This document shows, piece after piece, positions 37,088 through 45,795 of a stretch of DNA of 64,000 nucleotides (its first letter is position 1; each line of letters begins with the position of its first letter). The notes beneath the pieces are model-generated. The model was not told where the DNA came from. It did no database searches and was given only the letters and a program-made list of their open reading frames with translations. Origin of the DNA: Citricoccus muralis. GTDB lineage: Bacteria > Actinomycetota > Actinomycetes > Actinomycetales > Micrococcaceae. The position numbers were made by a program, and so were the translations under genes. The stretch is taken from NCBI RefSeq assembly GCF_029637705.1, contig NZ_CP121252.1:2108001-2172000 (forward strand), written 5' to 3'.

Positions 37088-38298
37088 ACCTGCCCCGGTT
37101 CACGTTCTGCGGTGAGCTCGTTGACGACGTCGGCATCGGCCGCGCCCACGGTGGGGCGGCGCTCGCCGTCTCGGTTGAGCTTCACCGAATCATCGGCGGG
37201 AGCGGTGTCGTACCAGGCATCGAACCGACCCACAGCGGCGCGGCCCTCGCGGCGTCCCAATCGCTCCTCGATCATGTCGACGAGACCGCTCACGAACTGG
37301 GGGTGTGTGCCCGGAGTCGGGGTACGGCGGAAACCCACACCCAACCTCTCTGCGGTCTCCTTCGCCTCGGTGTCGAGGTCCCAGAGCACCTCCATGTGAT
37401 CGGAGACGAACCCCAGGGGCACGACGACGAAGCCGGCCACGTCGTGCTCCTCGACGAGTTGCTCCATGGCGTCGTTGATGTCGGGCTCCAGCCACGGGAT
37501 GTGCGGGGCGCCGGAACGGGACTGGTACACCAGGTCCCAGGAAAGTCCCTCGGCTTCGGGGACCAGCTTGAGCACTTCGGCGGCGGCGTCGAGGTGCTGC
37601 GCGGAGTACACGTCAGCACCGTTGGCCTCACCCGGCTCGGCACCGGCTTCGGCGCGCAACTGCTCGGCCAGATCCCGGGGACCGGCCGCAGCGGCATCGG
37701 AGGTAGGAATCGAGTGGGTGGCGAAGAGGATGCGGATCTGCCCGGTGGCCCCCGCGACGTCGAGTTCCTCGCGCAGGGATCGTAGACCATCGCGCAATCC
37801 CTCAGCGAAGGGCTCAATGAATCCGGGGTGGTTGAAGTACTGGCGGATCTTGTCGAGCTCGATCCGTCCCTGCAGCTCATTGGCTAGGATTCCGCCGGCC
37901 ATGTCCTCGCGGTACTGGCGGTCCGAAGAGTAGCAGGAGTAGGCGGAGGTGGTCAGCACCAGCACCCGCTCGTGACCATCCCGGTGCAGGTCGGCCACCG
38001 TGTCGTTGAAGTATGGCGCCCAGTTGCGGTTACCCCAGTAGACGGGCAACTCCAGCGAGCGCGCGGCCAGTTCCTGTTCGAGAGCTTCCTTGAGCGCGCG
38101 GTTCTGCTCATTGATCGGGCTGATGCCGCCGTTGGCGCGGTAGTGGGTGGCCACCTCTTCCAGGCGCTCATCCGGGATCCCACGCCCTGCGGTCACGTTG
38201 CGCAGAAACGGGATGACGTCGTCCTGGCCCTCTGGCCCGCCGAAGGAAGCGAGCAGAACGGCGTCGTAGTCCTTCGGATCCATGACAGCGTCGGTCAT
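37084..38298 (-). CDS. hemH: Coproporphyrin ferrochelatase
   Basis: A 404-residue enzyme that puts iron into coproporphyrin III (also called CpfC). The N-terminal LLASFGGPEGQDDVIPFL is typical. The catalytic His lies in ILFATHSIPTSD and the Glu in GFVSDHMEVLWDLD. Only one Cys (SCYSSD) is present, so the 2Fe-2S cluster reported in mycobacterial ferrochelatase is unlikely. The C-terminal 60 residues are charged and poorly conserved. Its ATG overlaps the chdC stop by one base (TGATG). Confidence 0.94.
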   Translation of the reverse strand: MTDAVMDPKDYDAVLLASFGGPEGQDDVIPFLRNVTAGRGIPDERLEEVATHYRANGGISPINEQNRALKEALEQELAARSLELPVYWGNRNWAPYFNDTVADLHRDGHERVLVLTTSAYSCYSSDRQYREDMAGGILANELQGRIELDKIRQYFNHPGFIEPFAEGLRDGLRSLREELDVAGATGQIRILFATHSIPTSDAAAAGPRDLAEQLRAEAGAEPGEANGADVYSAQHLDAAAEVLKLVPEAEGLSWDLVYQSRSGAPHIPWLEPDINDAMEQLVEEHDVAGFVVVPLGFVSDHMEVLWDLDTEAKETAERLGVGFRRTPTPGTHPQFVSGLVDMIEERLGRREGRAAVGRFDAWYDTAPADDSVKLNRDGERRPTVGAADADVVNELTAEREPGQV

Positions 38299-39020
38299 CA
38301 GATCAGCACCTCAACAATCTCTTCGGTGGTGACGAGACGCCCGGTGTAGAAGGGCACTTCCTCGCGCACGTAGTGACGGGTTTCGTTGTTGCGCAGGTGG
38401 CGCATCATGTCGACGAGGTGGTTCAGCTCGGGGGCTTCCAGGCCCAGCAGCCATTCCCAGTCGTTCAGGGCAAACGCGGAGGTGGTGTTGGCCCACACCA
38501 TGGGGAATTCCTGACCGAGCTGGCCGTGTTCGCGCAGCATGCGGGCGCGGTCTTTGCCTTCCAGGGTGTACCAGTCGTAGGAGCGCACGAACGGGTAGAA
38601 ACACAGCCAGGTGCGCGGCTTGCGACCCATGGCGAAGGCGGGAATGTGTTCCTTGTTGAATTCGGCCATCCGGTCCGACCCCATGGCGGAAAGCACCATG
38701 TGGGTGCCGGCCAGCAGCTCGGTGCGACGCAGCTTGCGGATTGCCGCCTGCAGTTTTTCCGGGACGTGCCCGTACATCCACACCATGATGTCGGCGTCGG
38801 CGCGCATCCCGGAGACGTCGTAGGTACCGCGCACGGTGACCCCGTCGTCGGCAAGCTCGGCCACCACCTTGTCGAACTGTTCCACCGCACGGGTACGCTC
38901 CGTGGCCGACTGGCCCGCCCGATTCACCGTGGACGGCACATCGCGGGCGAATACCGTATAGGTGGTGAACCACTCGGTGCGGTGCTCGGTGTCCGAGGGG
39001 GTGACGGATTGCTCTGTCAT
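38298..39020 (-). CDS. hemQ: Coproheme decarboxylase (HemQ/ChdC)
   Basis: A 240-residue chlorite-dismutase-fold enzyme that converts coproheme to heme b using peroxide. WLCFYPFVRSYDWYTLEGKD is the family signature carrying the catalytic Tyr region, and MLREHGQLGQEFP and YVREEVPFYTGR match actinobacterial ChdC. Together with cgoX and cpfC it shows that the organism uses the coproporphyrin-dependent route. A CAGGAG ribosome site lies 7 bases upstream of the ATG. Confidence 0.95.
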   Translation of the reverse strand: MTEQSVTPSDTEHRTEWFTTYTVFARDVPSTVNRAGQSATERTRAVEQFDKVVAELADDGVTVRGTYDVSGMRADADIMVWMYGHVPEKLQAAIRKLRRTELLAGTHMVLSAMGSDRMAEFNKEHIPAFAMGRKPRTWLCFYPFVRSYDWYTLEGKDRARMLREHGQLGQEFPMVWANTTSAFALNDWEWLLGLEAPELNHLVDMMRHLRNNETRHYVREEVPFYTGRLVTTEEIVEVLI

Positions 39021-39040
39021 GTTCAGCTCCTGGGGTCGGT

Positions 39041-39057
39041 GCGCGTTTTCTACGCGC
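39041..39057. other. Small hairpin between cgoX and chdC
   Basis: GCGCGT-N5-ACGCGC forms a 6-base stem in the 68-base gap between cgoX and chdC, about 20 bases upstream of the chdC start codon. It could stabilise or process the operon mRNA. There is no U-tract, so it is not a clear terminator. Confidence 0.4.
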
Positions 39058-39088
39058 GGTAGAGTTCAGCTGTCAGTCTAACCGGGGA

Positions 39089-40468
39089 TCAGTCACGAAT
39101 ATCTGCGATGACGGCCGCCAATCCAGTCCCGGCAAGCCAGGCTCCGACGATGTCAACGTCGCGTTGGGTTCGTGCCCAGTCTCGCATATCGGACACCCGA
39201 CGACGATGTTCCGGACTGGCCACCGGCAGCGCGGCCCGCCAGCGTTGAATATGGTGATCGACGACGACGCCGGAGCCCGGTTCGGTGCCCGTCAGCCGGT
39301 AGATGTCGCGTGTAGCCAGGCGCAGCAGTTCCGCGTCGGTAGAGGCGTAGCCGGGGGCACCGGAGGCGGGGTCGTCGGTGACGCGCCCATAGGACAGGCG
39401 CAGTGCGTGTCGACCGGCGGGCAGCGCCTCGCGCACCCACGACCATTTCGCGGAGATGTGGGTCATCGCCTTCGCCCCGACCTGCTCGGGCTCCACGGTG
39501 GGCGCCACCAGAATTCCGGTGCCCCGGGGGTGAGCGTCGAGTTCCGGGTGGTCGAGAATCAGGGTCACCAGGGCCACCCCAGCCCCCTGCTCCGGGGCGT
39601 CGCCCGGATCGAGCGCGCCGTCCGAGACGGGCGCCAGCAGCCGCCAGGCCGTGGGACCGTCGGTGGCGATCACGATCTGCGCGGCGTCGAACGATTCAGC
39701 GTTGGTGTGGACTACCCAGCCGGTGCCGTGACGTTCCAGAGCGGTGACGGCGGTGTTCAGCCGGCCCAAGACCCGTTCGGCCAGGGCCTGAGTGAGGGTG
39801 TTCATCCCGCCCACCACCGACGCCACCGCCGCTCCAGGGCGCCGCGAGCGCTGAGCAGCCACCGCACGGGCAAGCGAACCCATCTCCACCGCGGCGTCGA
39901 GCAGTCCGGGAGCGACGGCACGCACTTCCAGCTGGTGCGGATCGGCCGAATGCACCCCGGACACCACCGGCGCGACCAGGGTGGCGAGCACATCCTCGCC
40001 CAGCCGGTCCGCCACCAACTCGCCCAGGGTCACTGCGGCCCCGGTTCGGGTGGCCTCCGTCCAACGGTCCATCGGGGCATCCAGATCCTGGCGGGCGCGT
40101 TCCAGCGCGTCCGGCCCGAGGGCCTCGCCGACTTCGGCAGCGTCGAGATCACCGGGAATGCCGAGCACCCCCAGCTTCGGCGCGGGTACGGCGCGTTCGG
40201 GTAGCTGCAGCCAGGAGCCAACGGGGTTCGGGTCCAAGGTGTCTAGCCCCAACTCCCGGGCCAGCTCGGCGACGACGTCGTTGCGCACCGCGAAGGCTTC
40301 GGCGCCGACGTCCAGCCGGATGCCGCCCATCTCCGCACCGCGCACCACTCCGCCCCAGGCCGGTCCAGCCTCGAGCACGAGCACGTCCTCACCACGGTCT
40401 TGGTGTGTCAGCGCGGCGACCAGCCCGGCCACCCCGCCGCCGATCACGACGGTGTTGAACTGGGTCAC
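39089..40468 (-). CDS. cgoX: Coproporphyrinogen III oxidase (CgoX/HemY-type, FAD)
   Basis: A 459-residue FAD oxidase, also called HemY or HemG. The dinucleotide motif is VVIGGGVAGLVAAL at the N-terminus, with VLVLEAGPAWGGVVRG following. The C-terminal half has the substrate-domain segment SKR-like RRVSDMRDWARTQRDVDIVG and GTGLAAVIADI, which closes the FAD site. In this pathway it oxidises coproporphyrinogen III to coproporphyrin III. I chose the GTG at 40468 (MTQFNTVVIGG), 4 bases after the hemE stop; a TTG at 40483 would overlap hemE. Confidence 0.92.
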   Translation of the reverse strand: MTQFNTVVIGGGVAGLVAALTHQDRGEDVLVLEAGPAWGGVVRGAEMGGIRLDVGAEAFAVRNDVVAELARELGLDTLDPNPVGSWLQLPERAVPAPKLGVLGIPGDLDAAEVGEALGPDALERARQDLDAPMDRWTEATRTGAAVTLGELVADRLGEDVLATLVAPVVSGVHSADPHQLEVRAVAPGLLDAAVEMGSLARAVAAQRSRRPGAAVASVVGGMNTLTQALAERVLGRLNTAVTALERHGTGWVVHTNAESFDAAQIVIATDGPTAWRLLAPVSDGALDPGDAPEQGAGVALVTLILDHPELDAHPRGTGILVAPTVEPEQVGAKAMTHISAKWSWVREALPAGRHALRLSYGRVTDDPASGAPGYASTDAELLRLATRDIYRLTGTEPGSGVVVDHHIQRWRAALPVASPEHRRRVSDMRDWARTQRDVDIVGAWLAGTGLAAVIADIRD

Positions 40469-40472
40469 GGGA

Positions 40473-41591
40473 CTACGGCGCAACCGAGTGAATCAGCTCG
40501 ACCACGCGGGTCAGCACGGTGGGGTCGGTGTGCGGGGGCACGCCGTGGCCGAGATTGAGCACATGGCCCGGCGCCACCGAACCCGCCTCAATCACCCCGC
40601 GCACATGGGCCTCCAACACGTCCCATCCGGCTTCGAGCAGGGCGGGGTCGATATTGCCCTGTAGCGGCACCGCGCCCCGGCCATCCGCCCCGGGGGTCGC
40701 GGTGAGCCTGCGGTGAGCCTCGTCCAGGGGCAACCGGTAGTCGACGCCGACCGCGCTGGCGCCGGCGTCGCGCATGGCAGGCAGGATCTCCGAGGTTCCG
40801 GTGCCAAAGTGAATCAACGGCACTCCGTCCGGCCCGGCCAGGTCGGCGACCTGAGCGAAAGCCGCGGCAGAATGGGGCTGCACATGGGTCAGGTAGTCGC
40901 CCAGCGAGAGCGAACCGGCCCAAGAGTCGAAAAGCTGACCGGCCGAGGCACCCGCTTCAATTTGAGCGCGCAGGAAATGCCCCGAGGCACGTGCCGCCCA
41001 GCTGGCCAATGCATTCCAGGTGTCCGGTTCAGCATGCATCATGGTGCGCGGACCGAGGTGGTCACGCGAGGGCTTGCCTTCCACCATGTAGGCGGCCAGC
41101 GTAAACGGAGCACCCGCGAACCCGATCAAGGGGGTGGATCCCAGCTCGGCCACGGTCAGCCGCACTGCCTCGCGGATGGGTTCGAGTGATTCCTCCGTCA
41201 GTTCAGGCAGCGCTGCGACGTCTGCAGCGGTGCGCACGGGGGCATCTAGCACTGGACCGACCCCGGGGACAATGTCCACGCCTACCTCGGCCAGGCGCAG
41301 CGGGATGACGATGTCGGAGAAAAAGATGCCGGCGTCGACGTCGTGACGACGCACCGGTTGCAGGGTGATCTCCGAGGCCAGTTCGGGTTGCAAGCAGGAA
41401 TCCAGCATGGAAATCCCCTCGCGCAGCTGGCGGTATTCGGGCAAAGAGCGTCCGGCCTGGCGCATAAACCACACCGGACGACGGTCCGGCGTGCCGCCAC
41501 GCAGGGCGGTGATCAGGGCGGAGCGCGCGGTGGAACGGGTAGCGTCATCGGTTACCAGCGGGTGGCCGGCAGGCAGCTGAGGTGCAGTCAT
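40473..41591 (-). CDS. hemE: Uroporphyrinogen decarboxylase
   Basis: A 372-residue cofactor-free enzyme that makes coproporphyrinogen III. The signature PVWFMRQAGRSLPEY lies near residue 40, GFAGAPFTLAAYMVEG in the middle, and FHF-type LIHFGTGTSEILPAM plus HVLNLGHGVPPHTDP near the end. It is the first gene of the minus-strand heme operon, divergent from hemA across a 101-base promoter region. Confidence 0.96.
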   Translation of the reverse strand: MTAPQLPAGHPLVTDDATRSTARSALITALRGGTPDRRPVWFMRQAGRSLPEYRQLREGISMLDSCLQPELASEITLQPVRRHDVDAGIFFSDIVIPLRLAEVGVDIVPGVGPVLDAPVRTAADVAALPELTEESLEPIREAVRLTVAELGSTPLIGFAGAPFTLAAYMVEGKPSRDHLGPRTMMHAEPDTWNALASWAARASGHFLRAQIEAGASAGQLFDSWAGSLSLGDYLTHVQPHSAAAFAQVADLAGPDGVPLIHFGTGTSEILPAMRDAGASAVGVDYRLPLDEAHRRLTATPGADGRGAVPLQGNIDPALLEAGWDVLEAHVRGVIEAGSVAPGHVLNLGHGVPPHTDPTVLTRVVELIHSVAP

Positions 41592-41639
41592 GGCCCCTAT
41601 TCTCGCATCACCGCGACAGCGGGTCGGATCCGTGTCGAC

Positions 41640-41658
41640 TTAGGTTTGCCTGCTTAGA
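41640..41658. promoter_or_regulatory. Possible DtxR/IdeR-like iron box in the hemE-hemA promoter
   Basis: TTAGGTTTGCCTGCTTAGA resembles the left half of the DtxR/IdeR consensus TTAGGTTAGGCTAACCTAA (TTAGGTT exact), but the right half is poor. Its place between divergent heme genes makes iron control plausible. The match is weak and may be chance. Confidence 0.3.
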
Positions 41659-41692
41659 TTCGGTGCGATAACGGCCGTACGATAGAGCCATT

Positions 41693-43033
41693 GTGGCTCT
41701 GTTTTCTTTGGTTGCCGCGCACACCAGCCTAGACCTCGAGATGGTGGCGCAGTTGAGCACCGGAACCGATGAGGTCATCGCTGCCGTCCCCTCTGCCGAG
41801 GCAACGCGCGGCGCCGTGGTGCTCTCCACCTGCAACCGCTTGGAGATCTACGCCGAATCTCGCGATGAGCAGAGCATTGACGAGGCCGCCGAGGAGATTC
41901 TCGATTCGGTCGCCCGCGGCGCCGGACTGAATGCCGCCCAGGTGGCTTCTTCCTTCCAGTTACTCCCCCAGGATTCTGCCGTGCGTCACCTTTTCACGGT
42001 GGGCGCCGGGCTCGATTCCGCTGTTGTCGGCGAGCGCGAAATTGCCGGCCAGGTGCGCCGCGCCCTGACGCAGGCCCGCGAATCGGGAATCACCACCGGC
42101 GGGCTGATCAAGCTTTTCGAATCCGCCACCCGCACCGCCAAAGATGTCGGCTCAGGCACCGCCCTGGGTTCCACCGGACGCTCTATTGTTTCGGTCGCCC
42201 TGGATTTGGCCACCGAGTTGCGCGCTGGCACCGACCAGATTGCCGCCGCCCGGTTCTGGGAGGACGCCAATGTCCTCGTCATCGGCACCGGTGCTTACGC
42301 CGGCACGACCCTGGCCCAACTGCAAGCCCTGGGCGCGAAGAACGTGGCGGTGCACTCTGCCTCCGGGCGCGCCGAGCAGTTCGTCGAGGATCGCGGCGGC
42401 TGGGCCCTGGCCCTGGGTGGCGACAAGGTGCACGGCGCCTTCGCCGAGGCTGATGTGCTGATCGGTTGCTCCGGTGGCGCCCGCACGGTTGAAGCAGCCC
42501 AGTTGGCCGCACTACGCGAGGATTCCCTGCACCGGCTCACCGTGCTGGATTTGGCGCTGTCCCATGATTTCGATCCCGCTATCGCCGATCTGGAAGGCGT
42601 GGATCTGATCACCCTCGAGTCAGTCAAGCTGGCCGCCCCCGAGGAGCAGACCTCCGCCGTCGATCAGGCTCGATCCATGGTCGACGAAGCCGTCTCTGCC
42701 TTTGTCGCAGAGCGCCGGTCGCGCAGCGCCAACGATGCCATTGTCGCGCTGCGCCGCCACACCCACCAGGTGCTCGAAGAAGAAATCGCCCGGGTGCGCG
42801 CCCGCCACGGGTGCACCGCCGCGGCCGAGGAAGTCGAATTGGCTATGCGGCGGATGATCCGTCAGTTGTTGCACGAGCCCACCACGCGCGCCCGCCAGCT
42901 GGCCGCCGAGGGCCGGCTGGATGAATACACCGCTGCTTTGCAGACCCTCTTCGGACTGGAGACCGCCTCGGAGTCCCCCGCCTCTTCGGCGGCGACGTGC
43001 CCGGTGCACGATTCATCCCAGCGCTCAGCCTGA
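41693..43033 (+). CDS. hemA: Glutamyl-tRNA reductase
   Basis: A 446-residue enzyme for the first step of the C5 heme route, using glutamyl-tRNA and NADPH. The catalytic Cys lies in VVLSTCNRLEIYAE (residue about 46). The NADPH domain starts at VLVIGTGAYAGTTLAQL and the helical dimerisation domain is at the C-terminus (QLAAEGRLDEYTAALQTLFG). The tail after residue 425 is poorly conserved. GTG start; a TACGAT -10-like box lies about 9 bases upstream, so the leader is very short. It is divergent from hemE. Confidence 0.96.
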   Translation: MALFSLVAAHTSLDLEMVAQLSTGTDEVIAAVPSAEATRGAVVLSTCNRLEIYAESRDEQSIDEAAEEILDSVARGAGLNAAQVASSFQLLPQDSAVRHLFTVGAGLDSAVVGEREIAGQVRRALTQARESGITTGGLIKLFESATRTAKDVGSGTALGSTGRSIVSVALDLATELRAGTDQIAAARFWEDANVLVIGTGAYAGTTLAQLQALGAKNVAVHSASGRAEQFVEDRGGWALALGGDKVHGAFAEADVLIGCSGGARTVEAAQLAALREDSLHRLTVLDLALSHDFDPAIADLEGVDLITLESVKLAAPEEQTSAVDQARSMVDEAVSAFVAERRSRSANDAIVALRRHTHQVLEEEIARVRARHGCTAAAEEVELAMRRMIRQLLHEPTTRARQLAAEGRLDEYTAALQTLFGLETASESPASSAATCPVHDSSQRSA

Positions 43034-43087
43034 GTTACTCGCTAGACTGTTCTCACCCCCTGTACCGAGAACGAGGCGATACCCCAC

Positions 43088-43696
43088 ATGCCACCGACCA
43101 CCAGGCTCCCCCGTGCGCAGCGTCGCCGCCAGCTGATGGACATCTCCCTGCGCGTTTTTGCCGAGAAGGGATACCATGCCGCCTCGATGGATGACATCGC
43201 CGAGGCTGCTGATGTGTCCAAGCCTGTGCTCTACCAGCACTTCACCGGCAAGTACGAGCTGTTCCTGACCCTGCTCGACGAGCAATTGGCCGTGGTCCGT
43301 GATGCCATGGTGTCCGCAATGGCAGAGGCAGAGACCAACGAAGAGCGCGTCCGCGGCGCCGTGCGCACCCTCTTCGAATATATGGCACGAGAAGACGGCG
43401 CTCACCGCATCGTCTTCAACTCTGGTCTCGGCAACGATACTGAGGTCCGCCAGCGCGTCGACCAGTTCAACGATGCGCTGATCGGGCAGATCTCCGAGCA
43501 CGTCTTCAACGAAACCTACCTCGACGACGAACAGGCAAAGGTGATCGGCCACGCCATGGCCGGCACCGTCCTCACTGCGGCCCGCTATTGGGCTAGCCGT
43601 CGTCGCAGCGGAGAAGAATCCCCCTCGCTGCACATCGACCAGGTCACCGAGCACACCTTCCAGTTGCTGTGGCAGGGCATCTGGACCTTCCAATAA
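43088..43696 (+). CDS. TetR family transcriptional regulator
   Basis: A 202-residue repressor with the N-terminal helix-turn-helix LRVFAEKGYHAASMDDIAEA, ADVSKPVLYQHFTGKYELFL, and an all-helical ligand domain. I recall the same order in mycobacteria (Rv3208 beside the DUF3107 gene). The ligand and regulon are unknown. It is not evidently the BioQ-like regulator of bioB, which is 21 kb away. An AT-poor hairpin follows its stop. Confidence 0.92.
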   Translation: MPPTTRLPRAQRRRQLMDISLRVFAEKGYHAASMDDIAEAADVSKPVLYQHFTGKYELFLTLLDEQLAVVRDAMVSAMAEAETNEERVRGAVRTLFEYMAREDGAHRIVFNSGLGNDTEVRQRVDQFNDALIGQISEHVFNETYLDDEQAKVIGHAMAGTVLTAARYWASRRRSGEESPSLHIDQVTEHTFQLLWQGIWTFQ

Positions 43697-43712
43697 GCAG
43701 GTTCGCGCTCGG

Positions 43713-43744
43713 CCGAACCCTGGCGTCGCTTCTGCCGGGTTCGG
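43713..43744 (+). terminator. Hairpin after the TetR gene
   Basis: CCGAACCC (43713-43720) pairs with GGGTTCGG (43737-43744) across a 16-base loop that can itself partly pair (GGC with GCC). No U-tract follows, so termination strength is uncertain. Confidence 0.45.
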
Positions 43745-43815
43745 GTGGCTAAGCTGGAGACAGCGACGCGCCCGGCGCGTCACCCCGCAGACCTACCAGA
43801 AGGATGGAACCCAGC

Positions 43816-44040
43816 ATGGAGATTCGGATCGGCGTTCAGCACGTGGCCCGCGAGATCGTCCTCGAAACCGAGGCCAGCGCGGAGGAAGTAAACGAGAAGG
43901 TGCAGTCGTCGCTCACCCGCGGCGAGGTGCTGGAGCTCACCGATAAGAAGGGCAAGACCCTGCTGGTGCCAGCCGCGGGCATTGGCTACGTGGAAGTCGG
44001 CAACTCGACCGCTCGCCCCGTCGGTTTCGCCGCCCAGTAA
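43816..44040 (+). CDS. DUF3107 family small protein
   Basis: A 74-residue protein beginning MEIRIGVQHVAREIVLETEA, the conserved opening of the actinobacterial DUF3107 family (TB9.4-like in mycobacteria). The rest is VEEKV-type helix and a C-terminal sheet, TLLVPAAGIGYVEVG. No function is established to my knowledge. I chose the ATG at 43816 over 43804 because the family begins at MEIRIGV. A strong terminator follows. Confidence 0.9.
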   Translation: MEIRIGVQHVAREIVLETEASAEEVNEKVQSSLTRGEVLELTDKKGKTLLVPAAGIGYVEVGNSTARPVGFAAQ

Positions 44041-44058
44041 TCGAAGAACTCACCGTTG

Positions 44059-44082
44059 CGCGGACCCCGATGGGGGTCCGCG
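44059..44082 (+). terminator. Intrinsic terminator after the DUF3107 gene
   Basis: CGCGGACCCC (44059-44068) pairs with GGGGTCCGCG (44073-44082) across a 4-base loop, followed by TCGGTCTTT. It ends the TetR-DUF3107 unit before the RNA helicase gene. Confidence 0.8.
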
Positions 44083-44233
44083 TCGGTCTTTAAGGGTAGA
44101 CTGGCCCACAGCCGGGACTGTTTCCGGCCTGACCTGCAGCACATCTGCACCAGCAGGATGACCGATCGCTTGATGCGATACCCCTTGAAGACTTCCCGCG
44201 ATCGGCTCCGCACACAGACAGGACCCGTATCGT

Positions 44234-45793
44234 ATGAATTCCCAGCTGCACGCTGAAAACTCCACCGGACCCGCCGAAGAAACCATCGAGGTCGCCGAGA
44301 CCATCGACGCCGTCGAGCCCGTGGTGGAGAAGACCTTCGCCGACTTCGGCGTCCGCGCCGACATGGCCGACGCCCTGGCCGCCAAAGGCATCACCACCCC
44401 CTTCCCCATTCAGGCGATGACCCTGCCTTTGGCCCTGGCCGGCAACGACATCATTGGCCAGGCCAAGACCGGTACCGGCAAGACCCTGGGCTTCGGCCTG
44501 CCGCTGTTGCAGCGCGTGGTCGGCCCCGGCGAGGAGGGTGACCAATCATTGCCGAAGGCCGGCATCCCGCAGGCGCTCGTGGTAGCCCCGACCCGCGAAT
44601 TGGCCGTACAGGTCGCCTCGGATCTGACCGGCGCTCTGGGTCAGCGCACCGTGCGCCTGATGACGATCTACGGCGGCCGTGCATACGAGCCGCAGATCGA
44701 AGAGCTGCAGCGCGGCGTCGACGTCGTGGTGGGCACCCCCGGCCGATTGATCGACTTGATGCGCCAGCGCCATCTGAACCTCTCCGCTGCCAAGATCGTG
44801 GTGCTGGATGAGGCCGACGAGATGCTGGACCTGGGCTTCTTGCCCGACGTAGAGACGCTGTTGGCCTCGGTGCCCGAGGTCCGCCAGACCATGCTGTTCT
44901 CGGCCACCATGCCCGGACCTGTGGTGGCGATGGCCCGCCGGTACATGACCCGGCCCACCCACATTCGCGCGGCCGATCCGGATGATGATTCGATTACTAA
45001 GAAGGACATCCGCCAGCTGATCTACCGCGCCCACCACATGGACAAGGACGAGCTGCTGGCTCGCTCCCTGCAGGCCGAGGGCCGCGGCAAGACCATCGTG
45101 TTCACCCGCACCAAGCGCACCGCCGCACGGGTGGCCGATGAACTCACCGGTCGCGGATTCGCTGCTGGTGCCCTCCACGGCGATCTGGGGCAGGGCGCCC
45201 GTGAGCAGGCACTGCGTGCGTTCCGCAATGGCAAGATCGACGTGCTGGTGGCCACCGACGTCGCCGCCCGCGGTATCGATGTCGACGACGTCACCCACGT
45301 GTTCAACTTCCAGTGCCCTGAAGACGAGAAGACTTACCTGCACCGGGTGGGGCGTACCGGTCGTGCGGGCAACAAGGGCATCGCCGTTACCCTGGTGGAC
45401 TGGGAGGACGTGCCGCGGTGGACCCTGATCAACTCCGCGCTCGGTCTGGACCAGTCCGACCCGCAGGAGACCTACTCGTCCTCCCCGCACCTCTTCGCGG
45501 ACCTGAACATCCCCAAGGGCACCAAGGGCCGACTGCCCAAGGCGCAGCGCACCCGCGAGGGTCTCGACGCCGAGAACCTTGAGGAGCTGGGTGGCCGCGA
45601 CGAAAAGCGCGACAACTCCGGCCGTGGCAGCCGCGGCGGACGTTCCGGCGGCAGACGGGGTGGTCGTTCCGGCGGCTCCTCCGAGCAGAAACAAGGCGAA
45701 CAGAAGCAGGGCGAAGGGCGCAACCGGCGTCGCAGCCGCAACCGCACCCGCCGTCGCAACGGTGAGATTGTGCAGCGCGACGAGCAGAGCTGA
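44234..45793 (+). CDS. DEAD-box RNA helicase (RhlE/DeaD-like)
   Basis: A 519-residue helicase. The Q-motif region is FPIQAMTLPLAL, motif I AKTGTGKT, Ia PTRELAVQV, II VLDEADEM, III SAT, V TDVAARGIDVDDV and VI YLHRVGRTGRAGN. The C-terminal 90 residues are Arg/Gly- and Gln-rich (RGSRGGRSGGRRGG), an RNA-binding tail seen in actinobacterial RhlE. It remodels structured RNA in translation or decay. The methyltransferase gene starts 2 bases after its stop. Confidence 0.94.
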   Translation: MNSQLHAENSTGPAEETIEVAETIDAVEPVVEKTFADFGVRADMADALAAKGITTPFPIQAMTLPLALAGNDIIGQAKTGTGKTLGFGLPLLQRVVGPGEEGDQSLPKAGIPQALVVAPTRELAVQVASDLTGALGQRTVRLMTIYGGRAYEPQIEELQRGVDVVVGTPGRLIDLMRQRHLNLSAAKIVVLDEADEMLDLGFLPDVETLLASVPEVRQTMLFSATMPGPVVAMARRYMTRPTHIRAADPDDDSITKKDIRQLIYRAHHMDKDELLARSLQAEGRGKTIVFTRTKRTAARVADELTGRGFAAGALHGDLGQGAREQALRAFRNGKIDVLVATDVAARGIDVDDVTHVFNFQCPEDEKTYLHRVGRTGRAGNKGIAVTLVDWEDVPRWTLINSALGLDQSDPQETYSSSPHLFADLNIPKGTKGRLPKAQRTREGLDAENLEELGGRDEKRDNSGRGSRGGRSGGRRGGRSGGSSEQKQGEQKQGEGRNRRRSRNRTRRRNGEIVQRDEQS

Positions 45794-45795
45794 AC

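Noticed and set aside
43088-43696. TetR gene as the regulator of the bioB palindrome
   Set aside because: It is 21 kb away and sits in a conserved pairing with DUF3107; nothing in the sequence links it to biotin.
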